Part shown: positions 5,742 through 13,062 of the stretch, in pieces
How positions within the stretch are numbered: the stretch's first letter is position 1
Layout: each line of letters opens with the position of its first letter
Source: a virus
Reading direction: 5' to 3' (one strand)
Length of the DNA: 29,757 nt
IMG/VR virus record: IMGVR_UViG_3300021093_002354
Location: 1 to 29,757 of that record
Position numbers and translations under genes: made by a program
Notes under the pieces: generated by a model
Databases searched by the model: none
Told to the model about the DNA's origin: nothing
The model's input: the letters and a program-made list of their open reading frames with translations, nothing else

Positions 5742-6685
5742 TTAAACTCACATTCAACCATCACTTCAGTTAAACATGCAACTAGGTTAAGTTCCTGATC
5801 AGCAACAAATGCTGCTTTATATTGATAGTTGGCAACGATTAGTACTAACTGAGGAATAGAAGACGGTTTGAGAAAGTCGCTTGCAGTGTCGTACAATCGA
5901 CGCATGATAACTACAGACTCATTATCTATATTCTCTGCTACCCACTTACGCACATTTGTAAATGACTTGTCTTTCATAGCTTGCATCAGCTCTTTCATCG
6001 ACACTTCAGTAAGGTTGGTTAGAATACCTGTATCGATCTTACCAGTAGCTGAATATCGCTGAAGCTCGTTTAGGATGCGTCTCCAGTCAGGAAAATGTTT
6101 TTCTAGTACTGCGGCAACAGCTTTACTATCAAACTCAATTCCTTCGGCTTGAAGAATATCGCCCACTCGCTTGAAGAAGCGTGTAGCCATCTTTGCTTTT
6201 TCTTGTTTAGGAATCTTAAACTCTACAACAGAGCAACGAGAGTGAAGAGGCTCGATGATCTTATTCTTAAAATTGCAAGTCAGAATAAAGCCGCAGTTCT
6301 TCGAAAACTCTTCCATAAAGTTACGAAGAGCTGGTTGAGTAGAGTTAGCGTTCAGGTAGTCTGCTTCATCTAGAATAACATATTTACGGCCTCCTGTAAA
6401 GGAGATAGATGAAGCAAAGTTCATGATCTCATTACGAAGGGTGTCAATATTACCCTTAAGAGATCCGTTGATTACAATATAATCACATCCTAGTTCTTCA
6501 CACATAGCGCGAGCAACTGTAGTTTTACCTACCCCTGCTCGGCCAGATAGAAGAAGATTAGGAATGTTTTGCTGGTTAACAAATTCTTGAAATGTAGCTT
6601 TCAGCTCAGCTGGTAAAACACAATCCTCTACCTTACGTGGTCTATATTTCTCGACCCACAAAAATTCTTCGTTCGTCAGACTCAT
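5738..6685 (-). CDS. 44: Clamp loader large subunit gp44 (AAA+ ATPase)
   Basis: ATPase subunit of the sliding-clamp loader, 315 residues (T4: 319). Visible motifs: N-terminal LWVEKYRPRKVEDCVLP typical of RFC/gp44 proteins, Walker A SGRAGVGKTT (47-56), Walker B with DEAD-type box VILDEADY (103-110), and the SRC arginine-finger motif at 149-151 (LHSRC). A C-terminal helical collar follows. I start at MSLTNEE (6685) because GGAG lies 9 bases upstream; an ATG two codons earlier is too close to it. The first 44 bases overlap the membrane-protein gene upstream. It works with gp62 and gp45 here. Confidence 0.96.
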   Translation of the reverse strand: MSLTNEEFLWVEKYRPRKVEDCVLPAELKATFQEFVNQQNIPNLLLSGRAGVGKTTVARAMCEELGCDYIVINGSLKGNIDTLRNEIMNFASSISFTGGRKYVILDEADYLNANSTQPALRNFMEEFSKNCGFILTCNFKNKIIEPLHSRCSVVEFKIPKQEKAKMATRFFKRVGDILQAEGIEFDSKAVAAVLEKHFPDWRRILNELQRYSATGKIDTGILTNLTEVSMKELMQAMKDKSFTNVRKWVAENIDNESVVIMRRLYDTASDFLKPSSIPQLVLIVANYQYKAAFVADQELNLVACLTEVMVECEFK

Positions 6686-6881
6686 CTTCATTCACTCCAT
6701 CATAAAATAGTTCACGCCAGGCTTTAGGTTTAAGCTGTGCTCCTGACATGATGATCATTAATACGACCCACCACGGACTCCAGCTATAGACCAAAATAAT
6801 ATAGAAACCGCCAAACCAAATTATTGACTCCCATACAAGAGTATAGATTAGAAAGGTTATGGCTAGTACAGAGTCTTTCAA
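6642..6881 (-). CDS. Small membrane protein with TTG start
   Basis: Seventy-nine residues. Two hydrophobic segments (about residues 5-18 and 24-45, the second rich in Trp: YSWSPWWVVLMIIMS) are followed by a charged tail (FYDGVNEDESDERR) that overlaps gp44 in another frame. There is no ATG in a usable place. The frame opens with TTG overlapping the stop of the DsbA gene as TTGA, and GAAGGTGG lies about 7 bases before it. Function is unknown. Membrane proteins recur between the clamp and clamp-loader genes in this genome. Confidence 0.6.
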   Translation of the reverse strand: MKDSVLAITFLIYTLVWESIIWFGGFYIILVYSWSPWWVVLMIIMSGAQLKPKAWRELFYDGVNEDESDERRIFVGREI

Positions 6882-7117
6882 TCTACCACCTTCTCATAGA
6901 TTTCCTGAAACTCGGACATCTCAGTAATTTCTTGCTGGAAGTTTTGTTTATGATATACACGAGCCATTCTCTTGAGAATCTTCTTATCAAGAGTAAAGCG
7001 CTCACTTGCGTTCTTGATTGCTTCTTTTTGAAAGTCTCTTTCAGCCTCAGCCCTAACCATGCTTGCAGACATTTCACGCAACCACGACATCACATCTTTC
7101 TTATCTTCTTCAATCAT
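6878..7117 (-). CDS. dsbA: DsbA-like double-stranded DNA-binding protein
   Basis: T4 DsbA is an 89-residue dsDNA-binding protein that binds near late promoters and modulates late transcription. This 79-residue protein shares its layout: a helical N-terminus, then a segment of the form DKKILKRMARVYHKQNFQQE, followed by an acidic tail (EMSEFQEIYEKVVD). T4 DsbA has the corresponding MFNRLLALYHKDN and an EVVELYDTVF ending, quoted from memory. The gene follows gp45 by a few bases, with the ribosome site GAGGG formed by the end of gp45. The clamp is itself the late-transcription activator in T4, so the neighbourhood fits. Assignment is by eye. Confidence 0.65.
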   Translation of the reverse strand: MIEEDKKDVMSWLREMSASMVRAEAERDFQKEAIKNASERFTLDKKILKRMARVYHKQNFQQEITEMSEFQEIYEKVVD

Positions 7118-7119
7118 AA

Positions 7120-7779
7120 TTAACCCTCGTACTTAGAATTAGCTTCAGTAGCTATCCAATATTCTATATTATCTGCTTTAAAATGGCCAATACCTTTTGA
7201 TGAGATACGAACACTATACTGCTGTTGCATTAACTTCATATTCTCAGATTTAAAGATCATACGAAACTTTTTGTCAGTTTCTCCTACTTTAATCTCAAAC
7301 GTATCGTTAGTAGAGTTCTTAGAATCAACACCCTGAAGAAGAATATCTTCTCCATCACCGGCAATAGCAATCTCAGGCAACTGTAGTACTCCAAGAGCAC
7401 GCATTAGCGATTGAAGGTGCGCAGGCTCGAGAGTAAACTCAATCTCAGCACTCTTGATGTCGATATCTTTTTCAGGTGGTTGAACGATCATATCAGGAGA
7501 TGCAAAAGTATAGTTTACACTTTGACGTCCATTAGTGATCTTCGCTTGCTCCTTACCAACTTCTAACTCAGGCTCGTCAAACAAAGAAAGGACGCCGAGG
7601 AATCGACTCAAGTCATATACACAGAACGATGCTGGAATATTTTCCTGAATGATAGCCTTGGCGAGCATTGTCTTAGTAGGCGATACCGTACGAATAGTAT
7701 TGCCTGCCTTGAACATGATAGATGGATTGATGGAAGAGAAGTTCTTTAAAATCTGAGTAGTTTGTGCACTAATTTTCAT
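7120..7779 (-). CDS. 45: Sliding clamp gp45
   Basis: Trimeric DNA polymerase processivity clamp and, in T4, the mobile enhancer of late transcription through gp55 and gp33. It has 219 residues (T4: 228). Characteristic stretches are TTQILKNFSSINPSIMFKAG at the N-terminus, FCVYDLSRFLGVLSLFDEPE and FTLEPAHLQSLMRALGVLQL. It starts with ATG after GAGGAAAT. The short gap in front holds a ten-codon open frame (7798-7830). The partners gp44, gp62, DsbA and gp55 are all in this window. Confidence 0.96.
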   Translation of the reverse strand: MKISAQTTQILKNFSSINPSIMFKAGNTIRTVSPTKTMLAKAIIQENIPASFCVYDLSRFLGVLSLFDEPELEVGKEQAKITNGRQSVNYTFASPDMIVQPPEKDIDIKSAEIEFTLEPAHLQSLMRALGVLQLPEIAIAGDGEDILLQGVDSKNSTNDTFEIKVGETDKKFRMIFKSENMKLMQQQYSVRISSKGIGHFKADNIEYWIATEANSKYEG

Positions 7780-7797
7780 AATAAAATATTTCCTCTG

Positions 7798-7830
7798 TTA
7801 GTTGACAGCTTTTAATTTATAGACGTTCAT
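7798..7830 (-). CDS. Possible ten-codon leader peptide before gp45
   Basis: ATG with AAGGAG upstream opens MNVYKLKAVN followed by TAA. The ATG overlaps the glycosyltransferase stop as AAATGA, and the stop lies 19 bases before the gp45 start. It may be a remnant of a longer gene or a translated leader that couples ribosomes to gp45. The length is too short to judge by coding statistics. Confidence 0.3.
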   Translation of the reverse strand: MNVYKLKAVN

Positions 7831-8720
7831 TTCTTCTCCTTATCTTTCTTACCTTTGCCACCAAGTGCACCTGGATCAGCAGTGGCTGATGCACCAATAG
7901 AAGCAAGATCAGCTAAGGAGCCACCAAACACATACGTACCGACGTGCTGCATTTGCATCCAAGGACAGAACCAAACTTTCATACCAGCTTTTTGTACGTT
8001 GTAGCAGAACATATAGTCTTCTGACAAGTAGCGCTTAGTTTGTGGATCAATAATACAATCGAAATATGCCATGATTTCACGGCTACCATCAAAGTGCTCG
8101 GTGCGTACATGATCAGGCTTATAATGTAGATGAGGGAATGCAGCCTCATACTTTTCTAATGTACGACGACGAATCATCATAAAACCAGTACCAATCTCGA
8201 GAACCTCAACAGGCTTACCAATTGGAATTTCTTTAGTATTGGCTTTTGGATTGAACACATAGTCGCCAACAAACTTTTCTAGTTGATTAGGATCTTCATC
8301 TGCCACACCCTTATCAACCGCTAGTTTAATCTTCTCCCACGAGATACACTTCTTAGGATATGGACCTCCGATAACATCAAACTCTGATGCATCGTCTTGC
8401 ATGGCAAGAAGCGCGAGTACGTCTTGTGGATTAAATCCAATGTCAGAGTCAATAAACATTAGATGAGTAGCACCAGAGCGTAGGAACTCATCTACGCAAT
8501 AGTTACGCGCACGTGTAATTAGAGACTCGTTAAACAAATAATATAGTTGTAATGGAATCTTATACGATGCGCACATAGCAGAAAGATCGGCAATAGATCT
8601 AGCGTACATACCCGCACATTGACCTCCATACATTGGAGTAGCTACAAAGAGCTTACGTTTTTGAAGTTCCTCGATTGGAACATGAATCTGAATGCCATTT
8701 TCTTGCTGTTGAATAGTCAT
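7827..8720 (-). CDS. GT-A type glycosyltransferase
   Basis: A 297-residue protein with the nucleotide-sugar-binding N-terminal fold (KRKLFVATPMYGGQCAGMY), a metal-binding DxD motif at 91-93 in LMFIDSDIGFNP, and a later acidic site in KRYLSEDYMFCYNVQKAG. The C-terminus is low complexity (ASATADPGALGGKGKKDKEKK). Family-2-like transferases of this type are frequent in T4-like marine phages. Possible acceptors are host surface polysaccharide or phage structural protein. DNA glucosylation in T4 uses unrelated GT-B enzymes, so a role on DNA should not be assumed. It is co-directional with gp45 and ends 47 bases before it. Confidence 0.75.
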   Translation of the reverse strand: MTIQQQENGIQIHVPIEELQKRKLFVATPMYGGQCAGMYARSIADLSAMCASYKIPLQLYYLFNESLITRARNYCVDEFLRSGATHLMFIDSDIGFNPQDVLALLAMQDDASEFDVIGGPYPKKCISWEKIKLAVDKGVADEDPNQLEKFVGDYVFNPKANTKEIPIGKPVEVLEIGTGFMMIRRRTLEKYEAAFPHLHYKPDHVRTEHFDGSREIMAYFDCIIDPQTKRYLSEDYMFCYNVQKAGMKVWFCPWMQMQHVGTYVFGGSLADLASIGASATADPGALGGKGKKDKEKK

Positions 8721-8733
8721 TATATGTCCTCAC

Positions 8734-9231
8734 TTATGCGTTATATTGACCTTGATAAAGGTTATAAGTATCAGCTGATACTAAAACGAATTGCCCCACT
8801 CTTGCATTTTCTTGAATATACGAGGTCCCGCACATTACATGAATAACACCGCCGATGTAATTATTGAATCCGCTATCGTATAGACCGGATGTAATAAACA
8901 CACCATTACGGTTTAGAGTAGATCTTGGTACAATCCAGCCGGCATAGCCTTCTGGAAGGTTTACAAAATGATTTGTTAAGAATTGATAAGAGCCTGGCTC
9001 AAGCTTCCACATCTTGACTTGCTCTTTTGCTCCTAGGTTGAGGCCTCCACTAACCAACTTGACGGGTTTATTCTTACGAGCGAGTTTAATATCTTCGCCG
9101 ACTGCAAATGGAGTGTCTAGGATTCTTTCTATGGCAGTGATTCGAATGTCCACTGCGTTGGGTTGAATGCACTTATCATCTAGATTAGTGATCACTTCAA
9201 CACCAGTTACCATCTTAGGGTGCTTTAACAT
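8734..9231 (-). CDS. dUTPase / dCTP deaminase family protein
   Basis: A 165-residue member of the trimeric dUTPase fold. Recognisable parts: N-terminal CIQPNAVDIR (like the QPxSxDLR start of dCTP deaminase), motif PRSTLNRNGVF (102-112), SGLYDSGFNNYIGGVIHV corresponding to the uracil-binding hairpin, and NARVGQFVLV near the end. These proteins either deaminate dCTP or hydrolyse dUTP. The N-terminal form favours the dCTP-deaminase branch, but in the hairpin the usual Gly-Tyr is replaced by GFNNYIG. With dCMP deaminase at 1376 it would feed dUMP/dTMP synthesis or keep uracil out of DNA. Confidence 0.78.
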   Translation of the reverse strand: MLKHPKMVTGVEVITNLDDKCIQPNAVDIRITAIERILDTPFAVGEDIKLARKNKPVKLVSGGLNLGAKEQVKMWKLEPGSYQFLTNHFVNLPEGYAGWIVPRSTLNRNGVFITSGLYDSGFNNYIGGVIHVMCGTSYIQENARVGQFVLVSADTYNLYQGQYNA

Positions 9232-9258
9232 AATTATACCTCACTTAATCATACTATC

Positions 9259-9945
9259 TTAAATATGTAGCTCGTCGGCAAAGAAGTATGGGTTCTCTAC
9301 CGTCTTAAATTTTGCTCGTGGCTTAAACTCTTTTGAATTAAACAAAAACTCATACACAACGTTTGGCTCAGTTGCCTCACTTCCTTGAAACTTAGTAGAT
9401 GATATGTTCATCTCACTATCAACATAAAGGGGAGATATTTCATTTCTAAAAATATAGAGGGTTGGGTTATTATAGTATAAACAGCTAAAGCTGCCATCAA
9501 CACTACTGAGATTGTCAAAACTATTTCCCACCTCTTTGAGAAGAAGCGCTGTATCCCATTTTTCATCTGTACTGTATTTCTTTTGAAGATGCTTAACACA
9601 GTCCTCCTTAATGATGCCATTATGCCAAAGACATCTTGAATAGTAATTTGTTTCGTTATATTTGTTGTGCCTAAATGAGTTAAGCCACAAAGCAGTGGCT
9701 GGATGTACTGACTCAACTGATCGAGCTTCAGTAGTAGGTGCCTGTACGTGCACGATACCGTAAAACCCTTTAGGGATTTTAATATCGTCATAATTAACTG
9801 AGCCGATTTCTTTCTTGTGTACACCGAGACGTCCAATATACGTCTCGATAGTGGAGAAAGAATAAGAGTGCGATCCTCTATACGAATTCAGCTCGATTAG
9901 TTCGATAAGCTTATCCCTATCAAACGATCCTACGATAGCACACAT
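9259..9945 (-). CDS. Class II glutamine amidotransferase domain protein (stand-alone Gat)
   Basis: A 228-residue N-terminal-nucleophile (Ntn) glutaminase domain. Catalytic Cys2 follows the initiator Met directly (MCAIVGSFD). Other family features are the RG loop in NSYRGSHSYSF, GIVHVQAPTTEA (usually H-x-R region) and LWHNGIIKED (the HNG oxyanion motif). No synthetase domain follows, so it must donate ammonia to a partner. QueC starts 10 bases upstream and is the obvious candidate. In archaea, and in some phages as I recall (for example 9g), a Gat-QueC fusion converts preQ0 to archaeosine-type amidine. Here the two halves are separate adjacent genes. Whether it feeds QueC or makes an amidine is open. 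Confidence 0.8.
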   Translation of the reverse strand: MCAIVGSFDRDKLIELIELNSYRGSHSYSFSTIETYIGRLGVHKKEIGSVNYDDIKIPKGFYGIVHVQAPTTEARSVESVHPATALWLNSFRHNKYNETNYYSRCLWHNGIIKEDCVKHLQKKYSTDEKWDTALLLKEVGNSFDNLSSVDGSFSCLYYNNPTLYIFRNEISPLYVDSEMNISSTKFQGSEATEPNVVYEFLFNSKEFKPRAKFKTVENPYFFADELHI

Positions 9946-9954
9946 AGAGTCTCC

Positions 9955-10704
9955 TTACTTGATGAGTTTATCCCACGGAATGTTGATTGAGTATAGAATA
10001 GGATCTGCCATACCCGCTTTAGCAAAATTAGAAATACGTTCACTACAGGAAGGACATTTACCGCATGAACGACCCTCTTCATCAGGATCATAACATGTTA
10101 AAGTAAACTCGAATTTAACTCCACCTAATTCTTTAGCAATTTCAATCTCTTGATGCTTAGATAGATGACTAAAAGGAGCTTCAAGTTTAACCTTATGTGT
10201 ACGGTTTTGCGCAGCTACCGCATTCATACTATCAACAAAGCGTTGACTGGTATCCCAATAACCATACTCATCATGAACTTGAAGACCAGTAAAGACATGA
10301 GATGCCTTATTAGCTTCAGCAAACGAGAATGCTAAAGAGTTAAGAATCATATTACGAAACGGTACGTAAGTTTTAGGCTGAGGGTCTCCTAGAACCTCTT
10401 TAATCGTAGGCATAGCGACACCACTACCGCCAATATTAGCAGAAACGTCACGAACAATCTCCCCAAGGATACTAAGATCCAATACATGGTGCTTGATATC
10501 GAGATAGTTACAAGTAGAGGCTGCCATAATCAGCTCTTTCTTCTGCTTCTGTCCATAGTTATAAGACAGCGCATATACTTTATCTACTCCATACTTCTTG
10601 GCTAAAATATATGTCATAATAGTACTATCCAGACCACCAGATAGTACTGATACAACATTGTGATTAGTCTCAGGAAGTAAATTTAGCGCTTCACTTAGAT
10701 TCAT
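9955..10704 (-). CDS. queC: QueC, 7-cyano-7-deazaguanine (preQ0) synthase
   Basis: Converts 7-carboxy-7-deazaguanine and ammonia to preQ0 with ATP. The 249 residues contain the PP-loop SGGLDS (22-27), the VPFRN motif (114-118), and the C-terminal zinc site C204, C214, C217 and C220 in CYDPDEEGRSCGKCPSC. All catalytic and metal residues I know for QueC are present, so the enzyme should be active. Its start overlaps the end of the MazG-like gene and its stop is 9 bases before the Gat gene. It is step four of the 7-deazaguanine pathway encoded across 9.2-20.4 kb. Confidence 0.95.
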   Translation of the reverse strand: MNLSEALNLLPETNHNVVSVLSGGLDSTIMTYILAKKYGVDKVYALSYNYGQKQKKELIMAASTCNYLDIKHHVLDLSILGEIVRDVSANIGGSGVAMPTIKEVLGDPQPKTYVPFRNMILNSLAFSFAEANKASHVFTGLQVHDEYGYWDTSQRFVDSMNAVAAQNRTHKVKLEAPFSHLSKHQEIEIAKELGGVKFEFTLTCYDPDEEGRSCGKCPSCSERISNFAKAGMADPILYSINIPWDKLIK

Positions 10705-11077
10705 CTTTAAGTTCCTGCTTTAATCGTTCAACATAAACAGCTGCATCAAGCAGTTCTTCTTGAAGGTGCTGTAACCAATCCATAAGATTTAAATCGTTAC
10801 GTTCAGTTGTAGTACCATACTTATTATAACCTTTTTCCATTCTAGAAATCAACTGATAGGTTACATTAAGTACGTTCTGATCTGGCAACTTTTGCTCGGT
10901 TAAGTTACCTGTAGGCAACGGCTGATTTATTGCTACTGTATGTTTAGTCTCAGGTCTATACCCTCGAGAAATCTTAAAATCTCCGTTAATGTTGGTATCT
11001 GAAACATACCAAGCTGATTCACCTACCATGTTATCATACACGTCGCGAAAATTATTGTCTGAGAGTTTTGTTGTCAT
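10691..11077 (-). CDS. MazG-superfamily-like protein between queF and queC
   Basis: A 128-residue protein. The chosen start is the ATG at 11077; longer frames would begin with non-ATG codons deep inside queF. The C-terminal third, EKGYNKYGTTTERNDL followed by DWLQHLQEELLDAAVYVERL (residues 81-119), is a pattern common in phage all-alpha nucleotide pyrophosphohydrolases, with the E-E-x-x-D metal motif at E107-E108 and D111. The N-terminal half is unassigned. Sitting between queF and queC, it could remove a nucleotide that competes with the modified base or act on a pterin-type triphosphate such as the FolE product. Both ideas are inference. Confidence 0.55.
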   Translation of the reverse strand: MTTKLSDNNFRDVYDNMVGESAWYVSDTNINGDFKISRGYRPETKHTVAINQPLPTGNLTEQKLPDQNVLNVTYQLISRMEKGYNKYGTTTERNDLNLMDWLQHLQEELLDAAVYVERLKQELKDESK

Positions 11078-11972
11078 AGTCAAGCACCATTCCAAGAGGT
11101 TGAGGAAGAAGATTAGGAGCAGTTGCGCGTGCAGGGCAAATATCCCAACCACCACGACGAGTATAAAGAGCAGTTACCATCAACTCGTCAGGCTCTAAAA
11201 CATTCAACAATACCGTATATACACGCTCAACAATCTCTTCATGGAAGTGAGATTCTTTTCGCATGGATACGATATATTGTAGAATAGAAGCAGGGTCAAC
11301 AGTCTTATGACCTGCAATATGAATAAAGATATCACCAAAGTCGGGCTGATGGGTTACACGACAATTAGATCGAAGAACATTAGTTCTGATTCTCTGCATA
11401 CCAGGCTTTTCTACACCCTTAACAAGAGATGGATCATCAGTATAGGTATCAAACTTAATAGTATTAACATCTACTAAAGCTTCAATCATAATAAATTCAT
11501 CTTGCCATTGCCGTGCGCTAGTAATTTTAGGTTCATACCTAAAGAACTTTACATCAACATGTGCACCAGCTGCACGAGAGAGATGCTCCGAGCCAATAAC
11601 TTCTAAATTCTTAATAACATCATCTACAGTCTTTCCTAGCTTAACCATATTGAATGAGTTCCAAAATAGCTTCATAGACTTCGATTCAACCATACACTCA
11701 CTATCAGATGGATAGGCAAGCTTAACCATGCCAGATACAGGATATCCGTTCTCGGTTAGAGCTGATACTTCATACCCATGCCATGTATCAAATCCAACGA
11801 ACGGAAGCGCATCATCTCTTACTCCGATATCCACTCGGTTAAGGCGGCGGGGAATAGGTACTAGAAAGTCAGGTCTGACTTCTGTAATGTCTACGAAGTC
11901 AGAATAGTCGCCCGCCTTCTTGCCTAGCTGGGCACTTGCAATCTTTACTACGTCATCTTGATTATTACTCAT
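11052..11972 (-). CDS. queF: QueF, NADPH-dependent preQ0 reductase
   Basis: Reduces the nitrile of preQ0 to the aminomethyl group of preQ1. The 306-residue length and layout match the bimodular (E. coli-like) QueF subfamily: NADPH/substrate motif ESKSMKLFWNSFN (96-108), nucleophile C204 in LRSNCRVTHQPDFGD with the acid D211, HEEIVE (244-249), and the C-terminal TRRGGWDICPARA. The thioimide-forming Cys and Asp are both conserved, so reduction to preQ1 rather than amidinotransfer is expected; the archaeal QueF-like amidinotransferase is a shorter protein. This is central to predicting that the DNA base is preQ1-derived. It overlaps the kinase stop (ATGA) and the MazG-like start. Confidence 0.93.
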   Translation of the reverse strand: MSNNQDDVVKIASAQLGKKAGDYSDFVDITEVRPDFLVPIPRRLNRVDIGVRDDALPFVGFDTWHGYEVSALTENGYPVSGMVKLAYPSDSECMVESKSMKLFWNSFNMVKLGKTVDDVIKNLEVIGSEHLSRAAGAHVDVKFFRYEPKITSARQWQDEFIMIEALVDVNTIKFDTYTDDPSLVKGVEKPGMQRIRTNVLRSNCRVTHQPDFGDIFIHIAGHKTVDPASILQYIVSMRKESHFHEEIVERVYTVLLNVLEPDELMVTALYTRRGGWDICPARATAPNLLPQPLGMVLDYDNKTLRQ

Positions 11973-12508
11973 AATTGCTCCATGTTTACTTTATCGATTA
12001 CTTGTTGTACTCGTTCACGAACCGAGCCACTTAGTTTGGTTACGTATAGCTGTTCTCTGCTAATAGTTGCCTGAAAGATACTAACGATATCCTTCTGAAA
12101 TTCTTTATTAGCACTACGCACTCCATCGTCCTCTATTTCAAATTCTGGATCGATATAGAACATAATTTCATACTCAGAGATTGTACGCATAAAAACTTTA
12201 CGCACAAAATCCATAGTTTCTTTACTGATTTGATTTCGATCGAACAAATACTGACTATAAACATAACCATCCAACGAAGTACGATCAGTAATCATGTCAG
12301 TATGCATATACAGATTAACGATATGCTCTTGCATGATTAAACGCTGAGTGGTGTTATTGCCATCCTCATTGATCGGAAGACCATAGCTCTGTACGCGTCG
12401 TGTTACTTCATTACAGACGCTATAATCTTTGAACACACTTTCCGAACGCAATGCATTTAATAGAGTAGTCTTACCTACTGATTGCGCCCCACTAATACCA
12501 ATTCTCAT
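11969..12508 (-). CDS. P-loop ATPase/kinase (AAA_28 / NadR-like)
   Basis: A 179-residue P-loop protein with Walker A GAQSVGKT (7-14) at the extreme N-terminus and a kinase-type DRTSLDGYVYSQYL segment, as in NadR-like ribosylnicotinamide kinases and deoxynucleoside kinases. The tail contains VRERVQQVIDKV. The ATG at 12508 forms an ATGA overlap with the formyltransferase stop, which settles the start; an earlier in-frame ATG lies inside that gene. It lies between the formyltransferase and QueF and so may act in the modification pathway, for example phosphorylating an unusual nucleoside, or in NAD(P) or dNTP metabolism. Substrate unknown. Confidence 0.75.
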   Translation of the reverse strand: MRIGISGAQSVGKTTLLNALRSESVFKDYSVCNEVTRRVQSYGLPINEDGNNTTQRLIMQEHIVNLYMHTDMITDRTSLDGYVYSQYLFDRNQISKETMDFVRKVFMRTISEYEIMFYIDPEFEIEDDGVRSANKEFQKDIVSIFQATISREQLYVTKLSGSVRERVQQVIDKVNMEQL

Positions 12509-13062
12509 ATTTTTAACTTCTCTTTCAAAAAGAATATCCATGCCTCAAGAGATGATTGCTTAAGCTTATCATATAACTCATCTAGAGTATCGCATCTATT
12601 AGTATAGTGAACAGACTTAACTATGTTACCCGCATCTAATTCAGGTATACACCTATGTACTACTGATCCTATTATAGGATAATTCTGATTTGATTGCCAT
12701 ACTTTTTCTTGAGGATCTTTACCCTTAAGTTCTGTATAGATGTCAATGGCACCAGGATGCCCATTATAGATCTCAAATGCATTACAAACTGCATCAGGCA
12801 CAATTCTTAGATACCCGTGTAATGTAACTAATGCTGTCTTGTCAACATATGGTGACTTTAGAAAGTATTCCATCAGCGAGTTATGCCGAGCGGAAACAAT
12901 AGGAGCCACCCCTGATAGCTCTCCTATCATAGGATGGCGTTTATACTTTGACTCATCTACATTGTTGGTAAAGATCATATCTGGTACCCGACCTAACTCG
13001 GCTACCAGATTAACAATCTCAGATCCTGTTTGACTAAAAAATACGTACCAGGGTCTATCCAT
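12505..13062 (-). CDS. PurN/Fmt-type formyltransferase, candidate dPreQ1 formyltransferase (DpdN)
   Basis: A 185-residue protein with the 10-formyltetrahydrofolate-dependent formyltransferase fold. The catalytic triad of PurN (Asn, His, Asp) is conserved in spacing: N100-G-H102-P-G and D143 in GSVVHRCIPELDAGN. The N-terminal SQTGSEI corresponds to the PurN SGxGSN loop, and LVTLHGYLRIVPD to the segment before the active site. It overlaps dpdA by 8 bases and is followed by the kinase and queF. From the literature as I recall it (Cui et al. 2023), a formyltransferase named DpdN is predicted to turn dPreQ1 into N-formyl dPreQ1 in phages. The context here fits exactly. A purine-pathway GAR transformylase is the main alternative. 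Confidence 0.8.
   Translation of the reverse strand: MDRPWYVFFSQTGSEIVNLVAELGRVPDMIFTNNVDESKYKRHPMIGELSGVAPIVSARHNSLMEYFLKSPYVDKTALVTLHGYLRIVPDAVCNAFEIYNGHPGAIDIYTELKGKDPQEKVWQSNQNYPIIGSVVHRCIPELDAGNIVKSVHYTNRCDTLDELYDKLKQSSLEAWIFFLKEKLKI

Noticed and set aside
7814-7821. TATAAATT on the minus strand, 7 of 8 match to a T4 late promoter, before gp45
   Set aside because: It lies only 35 bases from the clamp start inside a possible short frame and one mismatch in an AT-rich genome is expected by chance. Not listed as a feature.
9408-9836. 142-codon minus-strand frame inside the amidotransferase gene
   Set aside because: Same strand, other frame, with no family motif, while the Gat frame carries Cys2 and the HNG motif.
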